DNA of 64,000 nt from JAHRVQ01 sp029941905 (GTDB lineage Bacteria; Pseudomonadota; Gammaproteobacteria; Pseudomonadales; Azotimanducaceae). The notes under the pieces were generated by a model. The model made no database searches, was not told the origin of the DNA, and saw nothing but the letters and a program-made list of their open reading frames with translations. This document shows, in pieces, positions 25,239-34,560 of the stretch. The stretch covers positions 1-64,000 of the forward strand of contig JAPYTQ010000016.1 in the NCBI GenBank assembly GCA_029941905.1. Direction: 5' to 3'. Made by a program: the position numbers and the translations under genes. Numbering within the stretch: the first letter of the stretch is position 1; every line of letters begins with the position of its first letter.

Positions 25239-27080
25239 TTAATAAACGCGCCCCATATTGTCCACCCAATAGACCTGGCCATTTTTATCAAAGTCGGCCA
25301 CCGCGACAGGTTGATCTGAAACTGGTGAGATTATTCGGTTTTGTTGAATATCGAATACGCAGGCGGTGCCGTTTTGACTGACCGTCAGGATACGAATTCC
25401 ATCGGCTGAAATTCGCAAGGTGCGAACCCAATCCTCGTGATGATTGTGGAGCAACGTGCTAACTCCTGTTTTCAGGTCAATGACACTAATCTCGCCGTTG
25501 GCATTGCCTGTGATCACCCGCTCCTGATCTTTCAGGAATCCCACTGCGGAAGTGTGTTTTTGTGGTAACGGTAAAACCGTGGATGAGCCATCGCCCAGGT
25601 GCCAGAGCTTGAGAATAGCTTCTTCGGATACGGAAACCACGATATCACCCCGGCCGTTGATTGCTGCCATATTGTGGCTTCCGGGACCCACGCCCTGCAT
25701 CTGCCAGATGATCTTTTGAGTGTTGATATCCCATAGTATCAGCCTGTTACCACCTGCACTTAACAATCTGGACACATCGTCGGGTGTAGAAAGGGAGAAA
25801 ACGGCGCCGCCATGATCCAGTACGATCAAACTACTCGCTGTCTTAAAATCCCAGATCCGGATGAGATGATCGAACGCCCCGGAGGCAAACCGCAATTCGT
25901 CTATTCGCTGAATACAGTACACGAAGCTATTGTGGGCAGATGCTAGGATCAGGGTCTTGTCCTGCACACTTACCTTAATTCTGCCATAAAGATTACCGAC
26001 AACCGAATCACTGGCGGAGATGATTGCAGAGCCGATGGCCTCGACATTGCTTTTCAACGTTGAAACTACTGATTTCCGGTTGATGTCATATAAGTCAACG
26101 TCGCCGCTGTCACATCCAAGGGCGACCAGGTTTTCAACCGGAGAAACACCGATTCCGCGAGCAGTCGCGGTAATAGGTTTATGGGAGAGTTCCACATTGA
26201 GCTTTACCAGGTCGACCCTGGCCACAAATCTGGCGGCCATAACAATAGCAAAGGTTCCCGCCTGGTTAATGCCCAAGCCCCATAACGGGTGCCCGTGGCC
26301 GGTGTCGCCCTGATGGCTCCACAACTCAGCGCCCGTGGTGCAGTCCCAGATGCGCAGCGTGCCATCTTCACTCACCGAAACTGCCTGACTGCCTCGTCCT
26401 ACGCCGACCTTGGTGACCCATTCGGTATGCCCTTCGAGCACCAGTTCCTGGGTTCGTTTCGATAGATCCCAGACCCGCAGGCTGCAATCCCTTGATCCGG
26501 AGACAATTCGATTCTCGTCAAGAAAGGCAATACCGGTGACGACATCATCGTGCCCTTGTAGCCAATCGACGTGATGCCCTGTCTTGCGATCCCTGATGCC
26601 GATGAGTTTATCTGCAGAGCCGGAAATTACGAACTGGTCTGATATTGCGACGCTGTGAACGCCTGCCTTGTGGCCTGTCAGGCGTCCAAGCAATGAGCCA
26701 TCGCTGGCGTCCCACAGCGCGACGGTTTGATCATGGCCCGCCGTAACCAGAGTAGCGGCGGATTCCTTAGTGCGGCAATGGTAAGCGAGTGCGTTTATCG
26801 GTCCCTTATGGCACTTCCAGGATTGCTGAATGGCACTGGTGTGGACGTTCCAGGCGAGTATCGATCCTTCGACAGACACCGAATAAAGTGTTTTGCCACT
26901 GGCATCGAAACAACGGGCGAGAACGAAACCCCAATGTCCTTTCATGGCATCCCTAACTTGAAAAATACTGTGATCCCCGGTTCGATATAGTACCTTAATA
27001 CCCGTAGTTGCCGACCAGAAGTAAAAAACATATTCTGTTAACTCCCAAAGCCAGGAGCCTGTCATGTTGAACCTATCCAT
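25239..27080 (-). CDS. WD40 repeat beta-propeller protein
   Basis: Up to 613 residues made almost wholly of WD40 repeats, with endings such as LIGIRDRKTG, LRVWDLSKR, LRIWDCTTG, IRIWDFKTA and LILWDINTQ; roughly 12-14 blades, i.e. two propellers. No enzymatic or kinase domain is visible, so it may be a scaffold. The first part (YVFYFWSATTG, about residues 17-27) resembles an isolated repeat strand that could close the ring with the C-terminus, which supports a start at 27080 or 27065. Such a start overlaps the divergent acyl-CoA dehydrogenase start; Met46 (26945, preceded by AGGG) is an alternative. Bacterial WD40 proteins in metabolic operons are uncommon. Confidence 0.85.
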   Translation of the reverse strand: MDRFNMTGSWLWELTEYVFYFWSATTGIKVLYRTGDHSIFQVRDAMKGHWGFVLARCFDASGKTLYSVSVEGSILAWNVHTSAIQQSWKCHKGPINALAYHCRTKESAATLVTAGHDQTVALWDASDGSLLGRLTGHKAGVHSVAISDQFVISGSADKLIGIRDRKTGHHVDWLQGHDDVVTGIAFLDENRIVSGSRDCSLRVWDLSKRTQELVLEGHTEWVTKVGVGRGSQAVSVSEDGTLRIWDCTTGAELWSHQGDTGHGHPLWGLGINQAGTFAIVMAARFVARVDLVKLNVELSHKPITATARGIGVSPVENLVALGCDSGDVDLYDINRKSVVSTLKSNVEAIGSAIISASDSVVGNLYGRIKVSVQDKTLILASAHNSFVYCIQRIDELRFASGAFDHLIRIWDFKTASSLIVLDHGGAVFSLSTPDDVSRLLSAGGNRLILWDINTQKIIWQMQGVGPGSHNMAAINGRGDIVVSVSEEAILKLWHLGDGSSTVLPLPQKHTSAVGFLKDQERVITGNANGEISVIDLKTGVSTLLHNHHEDWVRTLRISADGIRILTVSQNGTACVFDIQQNRIISPVSDQPVAVADFDKNGQVYWVDNMGRVY

Positions 27081-28263
27081 CCCAAGCCATATCGAGCCGT
27101 TGCGGCAAAAAGTTCTCGATTTTATCGAGCATGAAGTTTATCCCATGGAATCCACACTTCTTGAAAACAAGGTGGGGGAGCGCCGTGGCGAGGTGATGCG
27201 AGGGCTTATGCAGAAAGCCAAGGATCAGGGCTTGTGGGCGTTGGGACATCCGGAAGAAATCGGTGGTGGTGGTTTACCCTTTATGGATTACGTTTTTATC
27301 AACGAAGTGGTTGGACGCTCGGAAGCGGCTACGGTGGCACTTGGAACCCATTCGCTGCAGGACTCCATCATGCTGAATCGTTATGCCAACGATGAGTGGC
27401 GTGACAAATATTTAAAGCCATTGGTCGATGGTGAAGTATTCCCGAGTTTTGGCATGACCGAACCTGCGGTTGCGAGCTCTGATCCGACCCAGTTACAAAC
27501 CAGCGCGAAACTGGATGGTGATGAGTGGGTAATCAATGGCAGAAAATGGTTTACCTCTGGTGCAGGTAATGCGGCCTATACGACTGCCATGGTACGTACG
27601 GAGCCGGATGCACCTGATCACGCTGCGTTTTCAATGATCGTGGTGCCAACCGATACCGAAGGCTACAACATTCTCAGGGATGTTCGGGTCATGGGTGACT
27701 ATGACGGCCATTACGAAGTTGACTACGACAATGTCCGTGTCCCCAAAGAGAACTTGTTAGGGCCCCGTGGGCAGGGGTTCAAGATTGCCCAGGATCGACT
27801 GGGACCGGGAAGAATCTTTCATTGCATGCGCTGGCTCGGCCAGGCGCAGCGGGCTTTTGACCTGATGTGTAAACGTGCCAACGAACGGGTTGCTTTCGGT
27901 AAGCGTTTAGGTGAGCACCAGCAGATACAGAAGTTTATTTTTGATACCGCTGCCGAAATTCAGGCATCAAGATTGCTGACACTCCACGCGGCGCAAAAAA
28001 TTGACCAGGGCGATGAAGCCAGAATCGAAATTGGGTTGATCAAGGTGTACGGCGCTACCATGTTGCACAATGCCATTGATCGTGCAATCCAGGTTCATGG
28101 CGCGTTAGGCGTTACGGAAGATACGCCTCTCGAGCGCATGTATCGCCATGCACGTTTTGCCCGTATTTATGATGGTGCGGATGAAGTGCATGTTATGACA
28201 ACAGGTAGACGGATCCTGAAAACCTATGCCGATGGAGGCACCTTCGACTTCGGTTTGAGGTAG
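27064..28263 (+). CDS. acyl-CoA dehydrogenase family protein, second
   Basis: 399 residues with family motifs: FGMTEPAVASSDPTQLQT (about 139-156), GRKWFTSGAGNA, and IQVHGALGVTEDTPLERMYRHAR with the C-terminal flavin region. The order resembles acyl-CoA dehydrogenases of the ACAD10/11-like or isobutyryl type. AGGAG precedes the ATG by about 7 nt, giving firm support for this start. Its ATG overlaps the possible start codon of the divergent WD40 gene (CATG at 27063-27066). Downstream lies the cytochrome b561 gene after 20 nt, although no functional link is obvious. Confidence 0.93.
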   Translation: MLNLSIPSHIEPLRQKVLDFIEHEVYPMESTLLENKVGERRGEVMRGLMQKAKDQGLWALGHPEEIGGGGLPFMDYVFINEVVGRSEAATVALGTHSLQDSIMLNRYANDEWRDKYLKPLVDGEVFPSFGMTEPAVASSDPTQLQTSAKLDGDEWVINGRKWFTSGAGNAAYTTAMVRTEPDAPDHAAFSMIVVPTDTEGYNILRDVRVMGDYDGHYEVDYDNVRVPKENLLGPRGQGFKIAQDRLGPGRIFHCMRWLGQAQRAFDLMCKRANERVAFGKRLGEHQQIQKFIFDTAAEIQASRLLTLHAAQKIDQGDEARIEIGLIKVYGATMLHNAIDRAIQVHGALGVTEDTPLERMYRHARFARIYDGADEVHVMTTGRRILKTYADGGTFDFGLR

Positions 28264-28283
28264 CAGCAAAGACGAACGGAAAA

Positions 28284-28832
28284 ATGTTCGACTCAGCGAC
28301 TCGTTTCGGGTTAGTCACCTTGCTGTTTCATTGGGTTACGGCGCTCACGATCATTGGGTTGTTCATCCTGGGGCTGTACATGGTGGAGCTGACCTATTAT
28401 GACGCCCTCTACAATAAGCTGCCCTTTATTCACAAGAGTATTGGAATCCTGTTATGCGGGTTGCTGCTTCTCAGGTTGATCTGGAAGCCGTTCAATCCAG
28501 CCCTGATACCATTAACGAGCCATCGTTCGTTTGAGATTCTCGGGGCGAAACTGGCGCACTGGATGTTGTATCTGTTAACGGTTGTGATTGTGATTTCCGG
28601 CTACCTGATACCCACGTCGGGGGGTTCAGGGATCAGTGTATTTGATTGGTTTTCAGTACCGGCAACCATCACAACCATACCTGAACAGGAAGACCTCGCA
28701 GGTTTGATTCACAAGATCACGGCGTACCTGGTAATAGGTGTAACACTTGTCCATGCGGGCGCTGCATTAAAACACCATTTTGTTGACAGGGATGATACGC
28801 TGCGACGAATGTTAGGTGTTAAGCCCCGGTAA
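28284..28832 (+). CDS. cytochrome b561 family protein
   Basis: 182 residues with four membrane helices. Candidate haem ligands are His16 (LLFHWVTA), His50 (FIHKSIGI), His92 (LAHWMLYL), His143 (LIHKITAYLV) and His157 (LVHAGAALKHH), consistent with a CybB-type di-haem cytochrome b561 that moves electrons between quinol and a periplasmic partner. The YceI gene starts 19 nt downstream from its own ATG; the b561-YceI pair is recurrent in proteobacteria. Confidence 0.93.
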   Translation: MFDSATRFGLVTLLFHWVTALTIIGLFILGLYMVELTYYDALYNKLPFIHKSIGILLCGLLLLRLIWKPFNPALIPLTSHRSFEILGAKLAHWMLYLLTVVIVISGYLIPTSGGSGISVFDWFSVPATITTIPEQEDLAGLIHKITAYLVIGVTLVHAGAALKHHFVDRDDTLRRMLGVKPR

Positions 28833-28851
28833 TCACCCAGGAGATTTCACA

Positions 28852-29412
28852 ATGAAGATAAAAACGACATTAGGGGCTTTGATCTGCTTCGGGCTTTTAC
28901 CGGCTTTTGCGACAGGTGCAGACTATGTGATCGACAAGCAAGGCCAACATGCCTTCGTCACTTTCAAGGCGAGTCACCTTGGTTTTTCGTATATTATTGG
29001 GCACTTCGAAAGTTTCGAAGGCAGCTTCAGTCATGACGCCAAAAATCCGGGAAACTCAAAAGCCAGCGTGACAATTGAGACCGGGAGCCTGGACACTAAC
29101 CATGCAGAACGTGACAAGCATCTGCGAGGCGCTGACTTTCTCGATGTAGACAAGTATCCGACCATTACTTTTGAGAGTGTTGCATATTCAGGCGGCGCAA
29201 ATGCAGGGAAACTCACCGGTAACCTTTCATTGCATGGTGTTACCAAATCCGTTGTGCTTGATGTCACTCAGATCGGTGAAGGCAAAGATCCCTGGGGTGG
29301 GTACCGGAGCGGATTCCAGGGTAATGTGGTGCTCAGTGCGAAAGACTTTGGTTTGCCGGAATGGGTAGGTGATGTCGAAGTTGAACTGATTGTTGAGGGC
29401 GTTCGGCTATAG
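28852..29412 (+). CDS. YceI family periplasmic protein
   Basis: 186 residues from ATG at 28852, chosen because AGGAG lies 8 nt upstream and because the residues after it make a signal peptide (cleavage likely after ATGA or TGA near residue 23). The mature part has the YceI lipocalin-like barrel: YVIDKQGQHAFVTFKASHLG, SLDTNHAERDKHLRGADFLD, and the GNLSLHGVTK segment. YceI proteins bind isoprenoid quinones or other amphiphiles. An earlier in-frame ATG at 28816 overlaps the b561 gene and is less likely. Confidence 0.94.
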   Translation: MKIKTTLGALICFGLLPAFATGADYVIDKQGQHAFVTFKASHLGFSYIIGHFESFEGSFSHDAKNPGNSKASVTIETGSLDTNHAERDKHLRGADFLDVDKYPTITFESVAYSGGANAGKLTGNLSLHGVTKSVVLDVTQIGEGKDPWGGYRSGFQGNVVLSAKDFGLPEWVGDVEVELIVEGVRL

Positions 29413-29421
29413 CAGCATCAA

Positions 29422-30831
29422 TTATTCCCTGGACTTTGCCGCTACCACTTCCAAAGTTTCATCATGACGATCACGACTGATGGTGTAGAAAGTGATGGCG
29501 AATACCGAAATTGCCGTTAGCAGGATAACACTGGGTCCCTGGGCCCAGCCGAAGCGGATAATTGCTTCCGGTGCGACATCTTCAGGTGCGGTGCCCGGTG
29601 TGATGCCAGCGAGGTCGATGATGATTCCGGCAAAAACAGGCCCGATACCGCCGACGGCCTTACCCGCGAAAGACGCTGCAGCATAGTAGATACCCTCTTG
29701 CCTGTCCCCATGGATGCGCTCATGTTCATCGGTGATATCGGCAATCATGGATCCGATCAATGGAATTGCGACTCCCAGGCCCACTGCCGACGTCAGGCCG
29801 CTCGCGATGTAAAGCAGCGCAATGTCACCGGGTTCGCTGACGGGCAGCCAACCAAAGAGCTTCAGGATAATCACTGAAGAGGTAAAAAACGCGTACCAGG
29901 TCAAACCTGCGATAAAGAGGGTTTTCTTTTCCCTGATAAAATAGAACATCGAACGACTGATCGAGCTGCCTGCAACTATCCCGATAATTGCCACGCCAAA
30001 CAGCAAAGTCATTTGTCCCTGGGTCAATTCGAAAAAGTAAGTGCCGGTATAGAGGATTAACGCTTGCACCATGCCCTGCGTAATGCCAAAAACCACGCTG
30101 GCGCATACCACAGCAACGAAAGATGGAATCTGAAAGGCTGTTCTGACTTCCTTGACGACCCGTCCCAGGGAAAACGGCTGGGCGTCCGGTTTGCGTAACT
30201 TGGGTATTTGAGCGTGGGTGGCTCCGGCGGCGAAGAGGATGCCGAGAATCATTACCGGTACGGAGGCCAGGGCGAAATCACGATAGGATTGAGGATTCAG
30301 TCGCCCGCTCGGATAGGCTTGCGTTGCGGCAAAGAAAAGTTGATTTGCGATGATAAGTACCAGGAACATGCCAAACAATTGAAAGATGGTGCGAAGCGCA
30401 GACAACAAGGTCCTTTCGTCGTAGTCACTGGTCAGCTCTGCTCCCAGTGCCATATAAGGCACTGAATACAGAGTCATGGTCGAACGGGTCAGCACTGAAA
30501 AGCTCAAGACCCAGAAGAACAGGCCTGTCGTGCCGAGGTTTTCTGGCGGCACAAACAGAAAGTAGAAACTGATCGCAAATGGCACTGCAGCGATGTACAT
30601 GAATGGGTGGCGTCGGCCGAACTTTGACTTATATGAATCAGACCAGGATCCAACCAGGGGGTCAGTGATGGCATCAATGCAAAGGGCGATAAATAGTGCA
30701 GCGCCGACGAGCGTCCCGGATAAACCGAGCACCTGATTGAAGTAAAACAGCAGGTAGAAGCCAAAAGCAGCGCTCTTGATGCCCTCGGGCAATTGGCCGA
30801 TTCCGTATCCCAGACGAAGGGCCCAACTCAT
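29422..30831 (-). CDS. MFS transporter, GPH (MelB-like) family
   Basis: 469 residues with 12 predicted membrane helices. The N-terminal RLGYGIGQLPEGIKSAAFGF and DAITDPLVGSWSDSYKSKFGRRHPFMY are diagnostic of the glycoside-pentoside-hexuronide:cation symporters, with conserved Asp in the cation site (DPLVG). It may carry a glycoside or related polyol into the cell. The start overlaps the serine hydrolase stop by 4 nt (ATGA), so it is the last gene of the acylase operon and probably imports its product or substrate. Confidence 0.93.
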   Translation of the reverse strand: MSWALRLGYGIGQLPEGIKSAAFGFYLLFYFNQVLGLSGTLVGAALFIALCIDAITDPLVGSWSDSYKSKFGRRHPFMYIAAVPFAISFYFLFVPPENLGTTGLFFWVLSFSVLTRSTMTLYSVPYMALGAELTSDYDERTLLSALRTIFQLFGMFLVLIIANQLFFAATQAYPSGRLNPQSYRDFALASVPVMILGILFAAGATHAQIPKLRKPDAQPFSLGRVVKEVRTAFQIPSFVAVVCASVVFGITQGMVQALILYTGTYFFELTQGQMTLLFGVAIIGIVAGSSISRSMFYFIREKKTLFIAGLTWYAFFTSSVIILKLFGWLPVSEPGDIALLYIASGLTSAVGLGVAIPLIGSMIADITDEHERIHGDRQEGIYYAAASFAGKAVGGIGPVFAGIIIDLAGITPGTAPEDVAPEAIIRFGWAQGPSVILLTAISVFAITFYTISRDRHDETLEVVAAKSRE

Positions 30832-32228
30832 GAACTACGGTTACCAAACGCTTTGATAATATCGACTACCAGTTGATCCTGTGCCCAGCGGGAGCCGATG
30901 GGATCAACGCCGGTCCGTACCACGACCATATTGTACTGCGGTACGACTGTCGCGTACTGACCCTTGTTACCCGCGGTGGTGTAAGTGCCTTTCGGCACCC
31001 CGGGCATTTCATCCAGCAGCCAGAATTGTGCGCCGTATCCACGTCGACCTTTTTCACGGGGCAGACTGGGAGCGGCTGTGGCTACAAAATCTGACCAGCC
31101 TTTTGGCAGCAGGCGTTTCCCCTGCCAGATGCCGTCGTTAAGGTAGAGCAGTCCCAATCGGGAGAGGTCACGGGCGGTTGTATATACCTGACTGGAACCG
31201 ATGAAATTACCCTGGTGATCGGTTTCCATCCATGTATGGTGCATGCCGATACGGGAGAAAAGTTCATCATAGGGATAACGCAGGTAGCGTAAATCATCGT
31301 TCAGGACATGACGCAAGCCCCGTAACAACAACAGCGTATCGTTGTTGGCGTACTTCCAGCGCGTGCCGGGTTCGGCTTCGAGGTGTGTCGTTGTTGCTCC
31401 GCTGATCACATCCTGCCCGGCGAAGTAGACCGCGTTAGTGTTACTCCCTTCACTCCACAGACCACTTGACATCCAGAGCAGGTGATTGGGAGTGATTTTG
31501 GCCCTGAGATCCCCGGGATAGGACCATTCTGGTATCGGCGCCGGATGATCAAGTTCCATAAGCCCGTCGCGCACGGCAATTCCGATCAAGCTCGCAGAGA
31601 TACTCTTTGCAGTTGACCAGGTTCTGTAGCCCTGGTGGATGCTGAAACCTGGGCGATATTGTTCTGCAACTAATTTCCCATCTTTGATGATAACAATACC
31701 TACAGTCAGCGTTCCATCACCATAGCTTGCTGCGTCGAATGCCTTGTCGAGTACACGCTGTTGCGCATCGTTTGTTTGTGGATCTGCTGCGTCTCCCTGT
31801 GGGTAAGGTACATCGCTGAGATCAGGAGCCCGGGGACGTTGGATGTAGGGTAGACGGGTAACATCGGCAACCTGCCAGTCCGGCGGCAGGAGAGTACATC
31901 CCATCGTATCGCGGTAGGCAGCGATCAGTTCATTACTGTCAGCGTCTGCCGCACGAACCAGTCCACGCCGATTATCAATCTCAGGATCAGGCAGGTTGAG
32001 ACTTGTCGTATCGGCGAGCTCCACCAGCAGAATGTCCTGCAGAGGACGGTGCATCAGAAAATGTGCCGAGCAGGTAAACAAAGCGCGATACCCGGCTGCT
32101 ATATAGGGATCACTCAAACTGGCGGCACCACCGGGTAGTTGGTACTTTGATGGGAATACCCATGGGGAGGCTAGTGACAGACACAGGCATGTGACTGTTA
32201 ACATGAGCCTCCGAGGTATTGCTTTCAT
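30828..32228 (-). CDS. exported serine hydrolase (beta-lactamase/esterase family), second
   Basis: 466 residues with a signal peptide (about residues 1-26). Catalytic Ser205 and Lys208 are in WSTAKSISASLIG, and KYANND supplies the Tyr-x-Asn motif. A C-terminal KGQYATVVPQYNMVVVRTG matches the family's third motif. The N-terminal ~150 residues before the catalytic domain are longer than usual and not recognised. It overlaps the acylase gene and the transporter gene by 4 nt each, so translation is coupled. Likely periplasmic ester or amide hydrolase. Confidence 0.92.
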   Translation of the reverse strand: MKAIPRRLMLTVTCLCLSLASPWVFPSKYQLPGGAASLSDPYIAAGYRALFTCSAHFLMHRPLQDILLVELADTTSLNLPDPEIDNRRGLVRAADADSNELIAAYRDTMGCTLLPPDWQVADVTRLPYIQRPRAPDLSDVPYPQGDAADPQTNDAQQRVLDKAFDAASYGDGTLTVGIVIIKDGKLVAEQYRPGFSIHQGYRTWSTAKSISASLIGIAVRDGLMELDHPAPIPEWSYPGDLRAKITPNHLLWMSSGLWSEGSNTNAVYFAGQDVISGATTTHLEAEPGTRWKYANNDTLLLLRGLRHVLNDDLRYLRYPYDELFSRIGMHHTWMETDHQGNFIGSSQVYTTARDLSRLGLLYLNDGIWQGKRLLPKGWSDFVATAAPSLPREKGRRGYGAQFWLLDEMPGVPKGTYTTAGNKGQYATVVPQYNMVVVRTGVDPIGSRWAQDQLVVDIIKAFGNRSS

Positions 32229-34489
32229 TCAGTGAGCCTCAAAGACACCAGGTTCGGATCGCTGGCGATTTCGGATTCAGTAAAGGGAAACTTCAGCCAT
32301 TGGCTTTGTGAGTAGAGTTCAGTCTGATCTGAGTAATGTGGAGAATCCGGTTCTTCTGATTGAGAATAGGTGAGGATGCCCCTGGCATCCAGCGTTCCGT
32401 CCTCATCCCAGGAAATCACCTGCACATAACTGTTACCGTGGACAATAGGCGTATAACCCTTGTCCTTTTTCAAATCTGCAACGATCATGCTGAACATACC
32501 AGCCCAACCCTGGCCACCGGGAATAGGTATGCGCTGGTTGTGCCGTTCGGCAAACTGAATCTCACCCCAGGGTGCATCGAGGGGGATGTTTGCTTCAGCC
32601 AGGGTAGTTTGGGCGGTCACCAGAGCTGCGTGCACCGCTTTAAGCACATCGCGATCAAGGACGTTAATACCCCGTGGTGTGTAGATAGGGTCCTGGGGAT
32701 CGAAAGCGATCCCGTAGAGATTGTCAGTACTTCGTACCGCCCGCCAGAATTCGGTCCAGACTTGTGCGCCCCTGCTTTGAATTGTTTGTCGGCGATCCCA
32801 TTTTTTCAGCACGCCACAGGCATCAGCTATATTGTTGGCGTCTTTGTTCATCCGAATATCACACACTTTGACAACGTCATCCAAAAGCACTTCCGCCGCA
32901 TAGTTCCTGTGTTCATAGAGCATGTTCTGGATCTGATCCGGGGTTATCTTGCCTTTTCCAATCAGGTCTTCCACCAGGGTAATACCTGCCCGTGTCCGCC
33001 AGGTTCGTGCCGTTTTCTCAGGACCTATGATAGGGGAGTAGCCTTCCAACGGCGCCTGGGGATTAGAGAGCCAGTAGCTGTCATTTGAGTTGGTGACATA
33101 GTCACTGCGCTTGATTCTTGGCATCTCCTGGGGAGGGAGAAGACCAGGTGATTTGGACCGTGGATCATCCTGCCACTCACAGCTGGAGTTACTGCCATTG
33201 AGTACGACGATATAGTTGGGCAGACCTTCGGGTTTGACCCGGCACCGGTCAATAAGATCCGCGTCGACATTAGGAGTGCGCGAAATATCAGCAAATAAAG
33301 CGGTGCCATGGCGATCCGCTGCTATGGTATTCGTAAACGATACGCCCTGCTCACTGATAGCAGCCTCTACCTCCTTGATCGAAGTTGCGCTGTTGAGCCT
33401 ATGGTAGGTTGCAGTGGTCTGGAAGTTGCTCATGTTTACATCCCTGACGGTGTAAGCATGGGTTGTGCTCCAGGGCATCTGCTTGCTCGCGAGAATGGGT
33501 CCGTAGTGAGAGAGGTATACCGTGTGTGTCGATGTAACGGGCTGACCTTCGTCATCCATCGATATCAACTCCACATGAACGGTTTCGATGTCTCGCATTT
33601 CCTCATCGTATTTATACTGCATGGAATTAGCAGGGTTTAGCTCAAGTTGGTAGACAGTTGCTCGCAGTGCCGTCGAGACAGTATGAGTCCAGGCGATATC
33701 CTGGTTAAAACCTATTGCGACGCGCATCGTTGTGGTCAACCCAACACCCATGACATCAACCTCACCGGGTATGGTTGTGTGGATCATGTGAAAACGTGAT
33801 GAACCTTTCCAGGGATAATGTGGGTTCCCAAAGAGCATGCCGCGACCGGATTCTGTCACGTCACTACCCAGGGCGACCGCGTTACTACCGATGCCATCGT
33901 AGCGTGACGCGTTGGTTGCACTCAGCTCGACCGCAGGTCGTAGGGGTACGGCTTCGGCGATATTCTTTTGAAATCTGCCCACCCCGTATCGAATGCCGAC
34001 GCCAATACCAAGGCGGGCAACATCTGCTTCGGAAATTGTCTTGACCCAGGGTTGACCTGCGCAGGAGTCTGGTAGACGGTCGATGTTGTCTTTCAGGTAA
34101 CGGTTGTACCCCTTCACATACCCGGTTGTGAACTGGCTGTTTTTGTCATCCACCGCTGCCTGGGAAGCTTCAACTATTGCGTCTGTAAGCATGGCTTTAT
34201 GAAAGATATCACTGTTGCGATGTTTGTCTTCGGTGCCGAAATATCGGGACTGTTCGCCACGCACCATGATCATGTCACGGGCAATGGTGCAGATCGCATC
34301 TTTAGCGGTTGCATAGGCGAATCCGTAGCCCAGGCTTCCCCAGTCATCCGCCTTGACATGAGGAATACCGTAGCTGGTCCATCGAATTTCGACATCAAAC
34401 TGATTCGGGGTATTTGGTTGGTCGCTCGACTTGTTTTCTGTGCAGGCGCTAATCAGTAACACTGCGATAATCAATAGTGATCTGTTCAT
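32225..34489 (-). CDS. penicillin acylase family lipoprotein (Ntn-hydrolase)
   Basis: 754 residues from the ATG at 34489, chosen because GGAGGAG lies directly upstream; the earlier ATG at 34501 is part of that ribosome site. The lipobox LLISAC gives a lipid-modified Cys16. The autocatalytic processing site is G-S at Ser202 (GIGSNAVALG), so the precursor should split into alpha and beta chains with Ser at the new N-terminus, as in penicillin, aculeacin and acyl-homoserine lactone acylases. It hydrolyses an amide of a fatty or aromatic acid. Located between the PQQ dehydrogenase and serine hydrolase genes. The acyl-HSL (quorum quenching) possibility is open. Confidence 0.93.
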   Translation of the reverse strand: MNRSLLIIAVLLISACTENKSSDQPNTPNQFDVEIRWTSYGIPHVKADDWGSLGYGFAYATAKDAICTIARDMIMVRGEQSRYFGTEDKHRNSDIFHKAMLTDAIVEASQAAVDDKNSQFTTGYVKGYNRYLKDNIDRLPDSCAGQPWVKTISEADVARLGIGVGIRYGVGRFQKNIAEAVPLRPAVELSATNASRYDGIGSNAVALGSDVTESGRGMLFGNPHYPWKGSSRFHMIHTTIPGEVDVMGVGLTTTMRVAIGFNQDIAWTHTVSTALRATVYQLELNPANSMQYKYDEEMRDIETVHVELISMDDEGQPVTSTHTVYLSHYGPILASKQMPWSTTHAYTVRDVNMSNFQTTATYHRLNSATSIKEVEAAISEQGVSFTNTIAADRHGTALFADISRTPNVDADLIDRCRVKPEGLPNYIVVLNGSNSSCEWQDDPRSKSPGLLPPQEMPRIKRSDYVTNSNDSYWLSNPQAPLEGYSPIIGPEKTARTWRTRAGITLVEDLIGKGKITPDQIQNMLYEHRNYAAEVLLDDVVKVCDIRMNKDANNIADACGVLKKWDRRQTIQSRGAQVWTEFWRAVRSTDNLYGIAFDPQDPIYTPRGINVLDRDVLKAVHAALVTAQTTLAEANIPLDAPWGEIQFAERHNQRIPIPGGQGWAGMFSMIVADLKKDKGYTPIVHGNSYVQVISWDEDGTLDARGILTYSQSEEPDSPHYSDQTELYSQSQWLKFPFTESEIASDPNLVSLRLTE

Positions 34490-34540
34490 ACTCTCCTCCA
34501 TCTTTGCGCGAGGAGTATGACTTGTTTGGATTGTGCAATA

Positions 34541-34560
34541 AAGCCGCTTCGGCGGGCTTA
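34541..34560 (-). terminator. hairpin over the PQQ dehydrogenase stop
   Basis: AAGCCGC-TTCG-GCGGGCTT forms a GC-rich stem with a tetraloop and one bulged base. On the minus strand it starts at the TAA of the PQQ dehydrogenase gene and is followed by TTTATT. It may give partial termination before the acylase gene. Confidence 0.5.
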
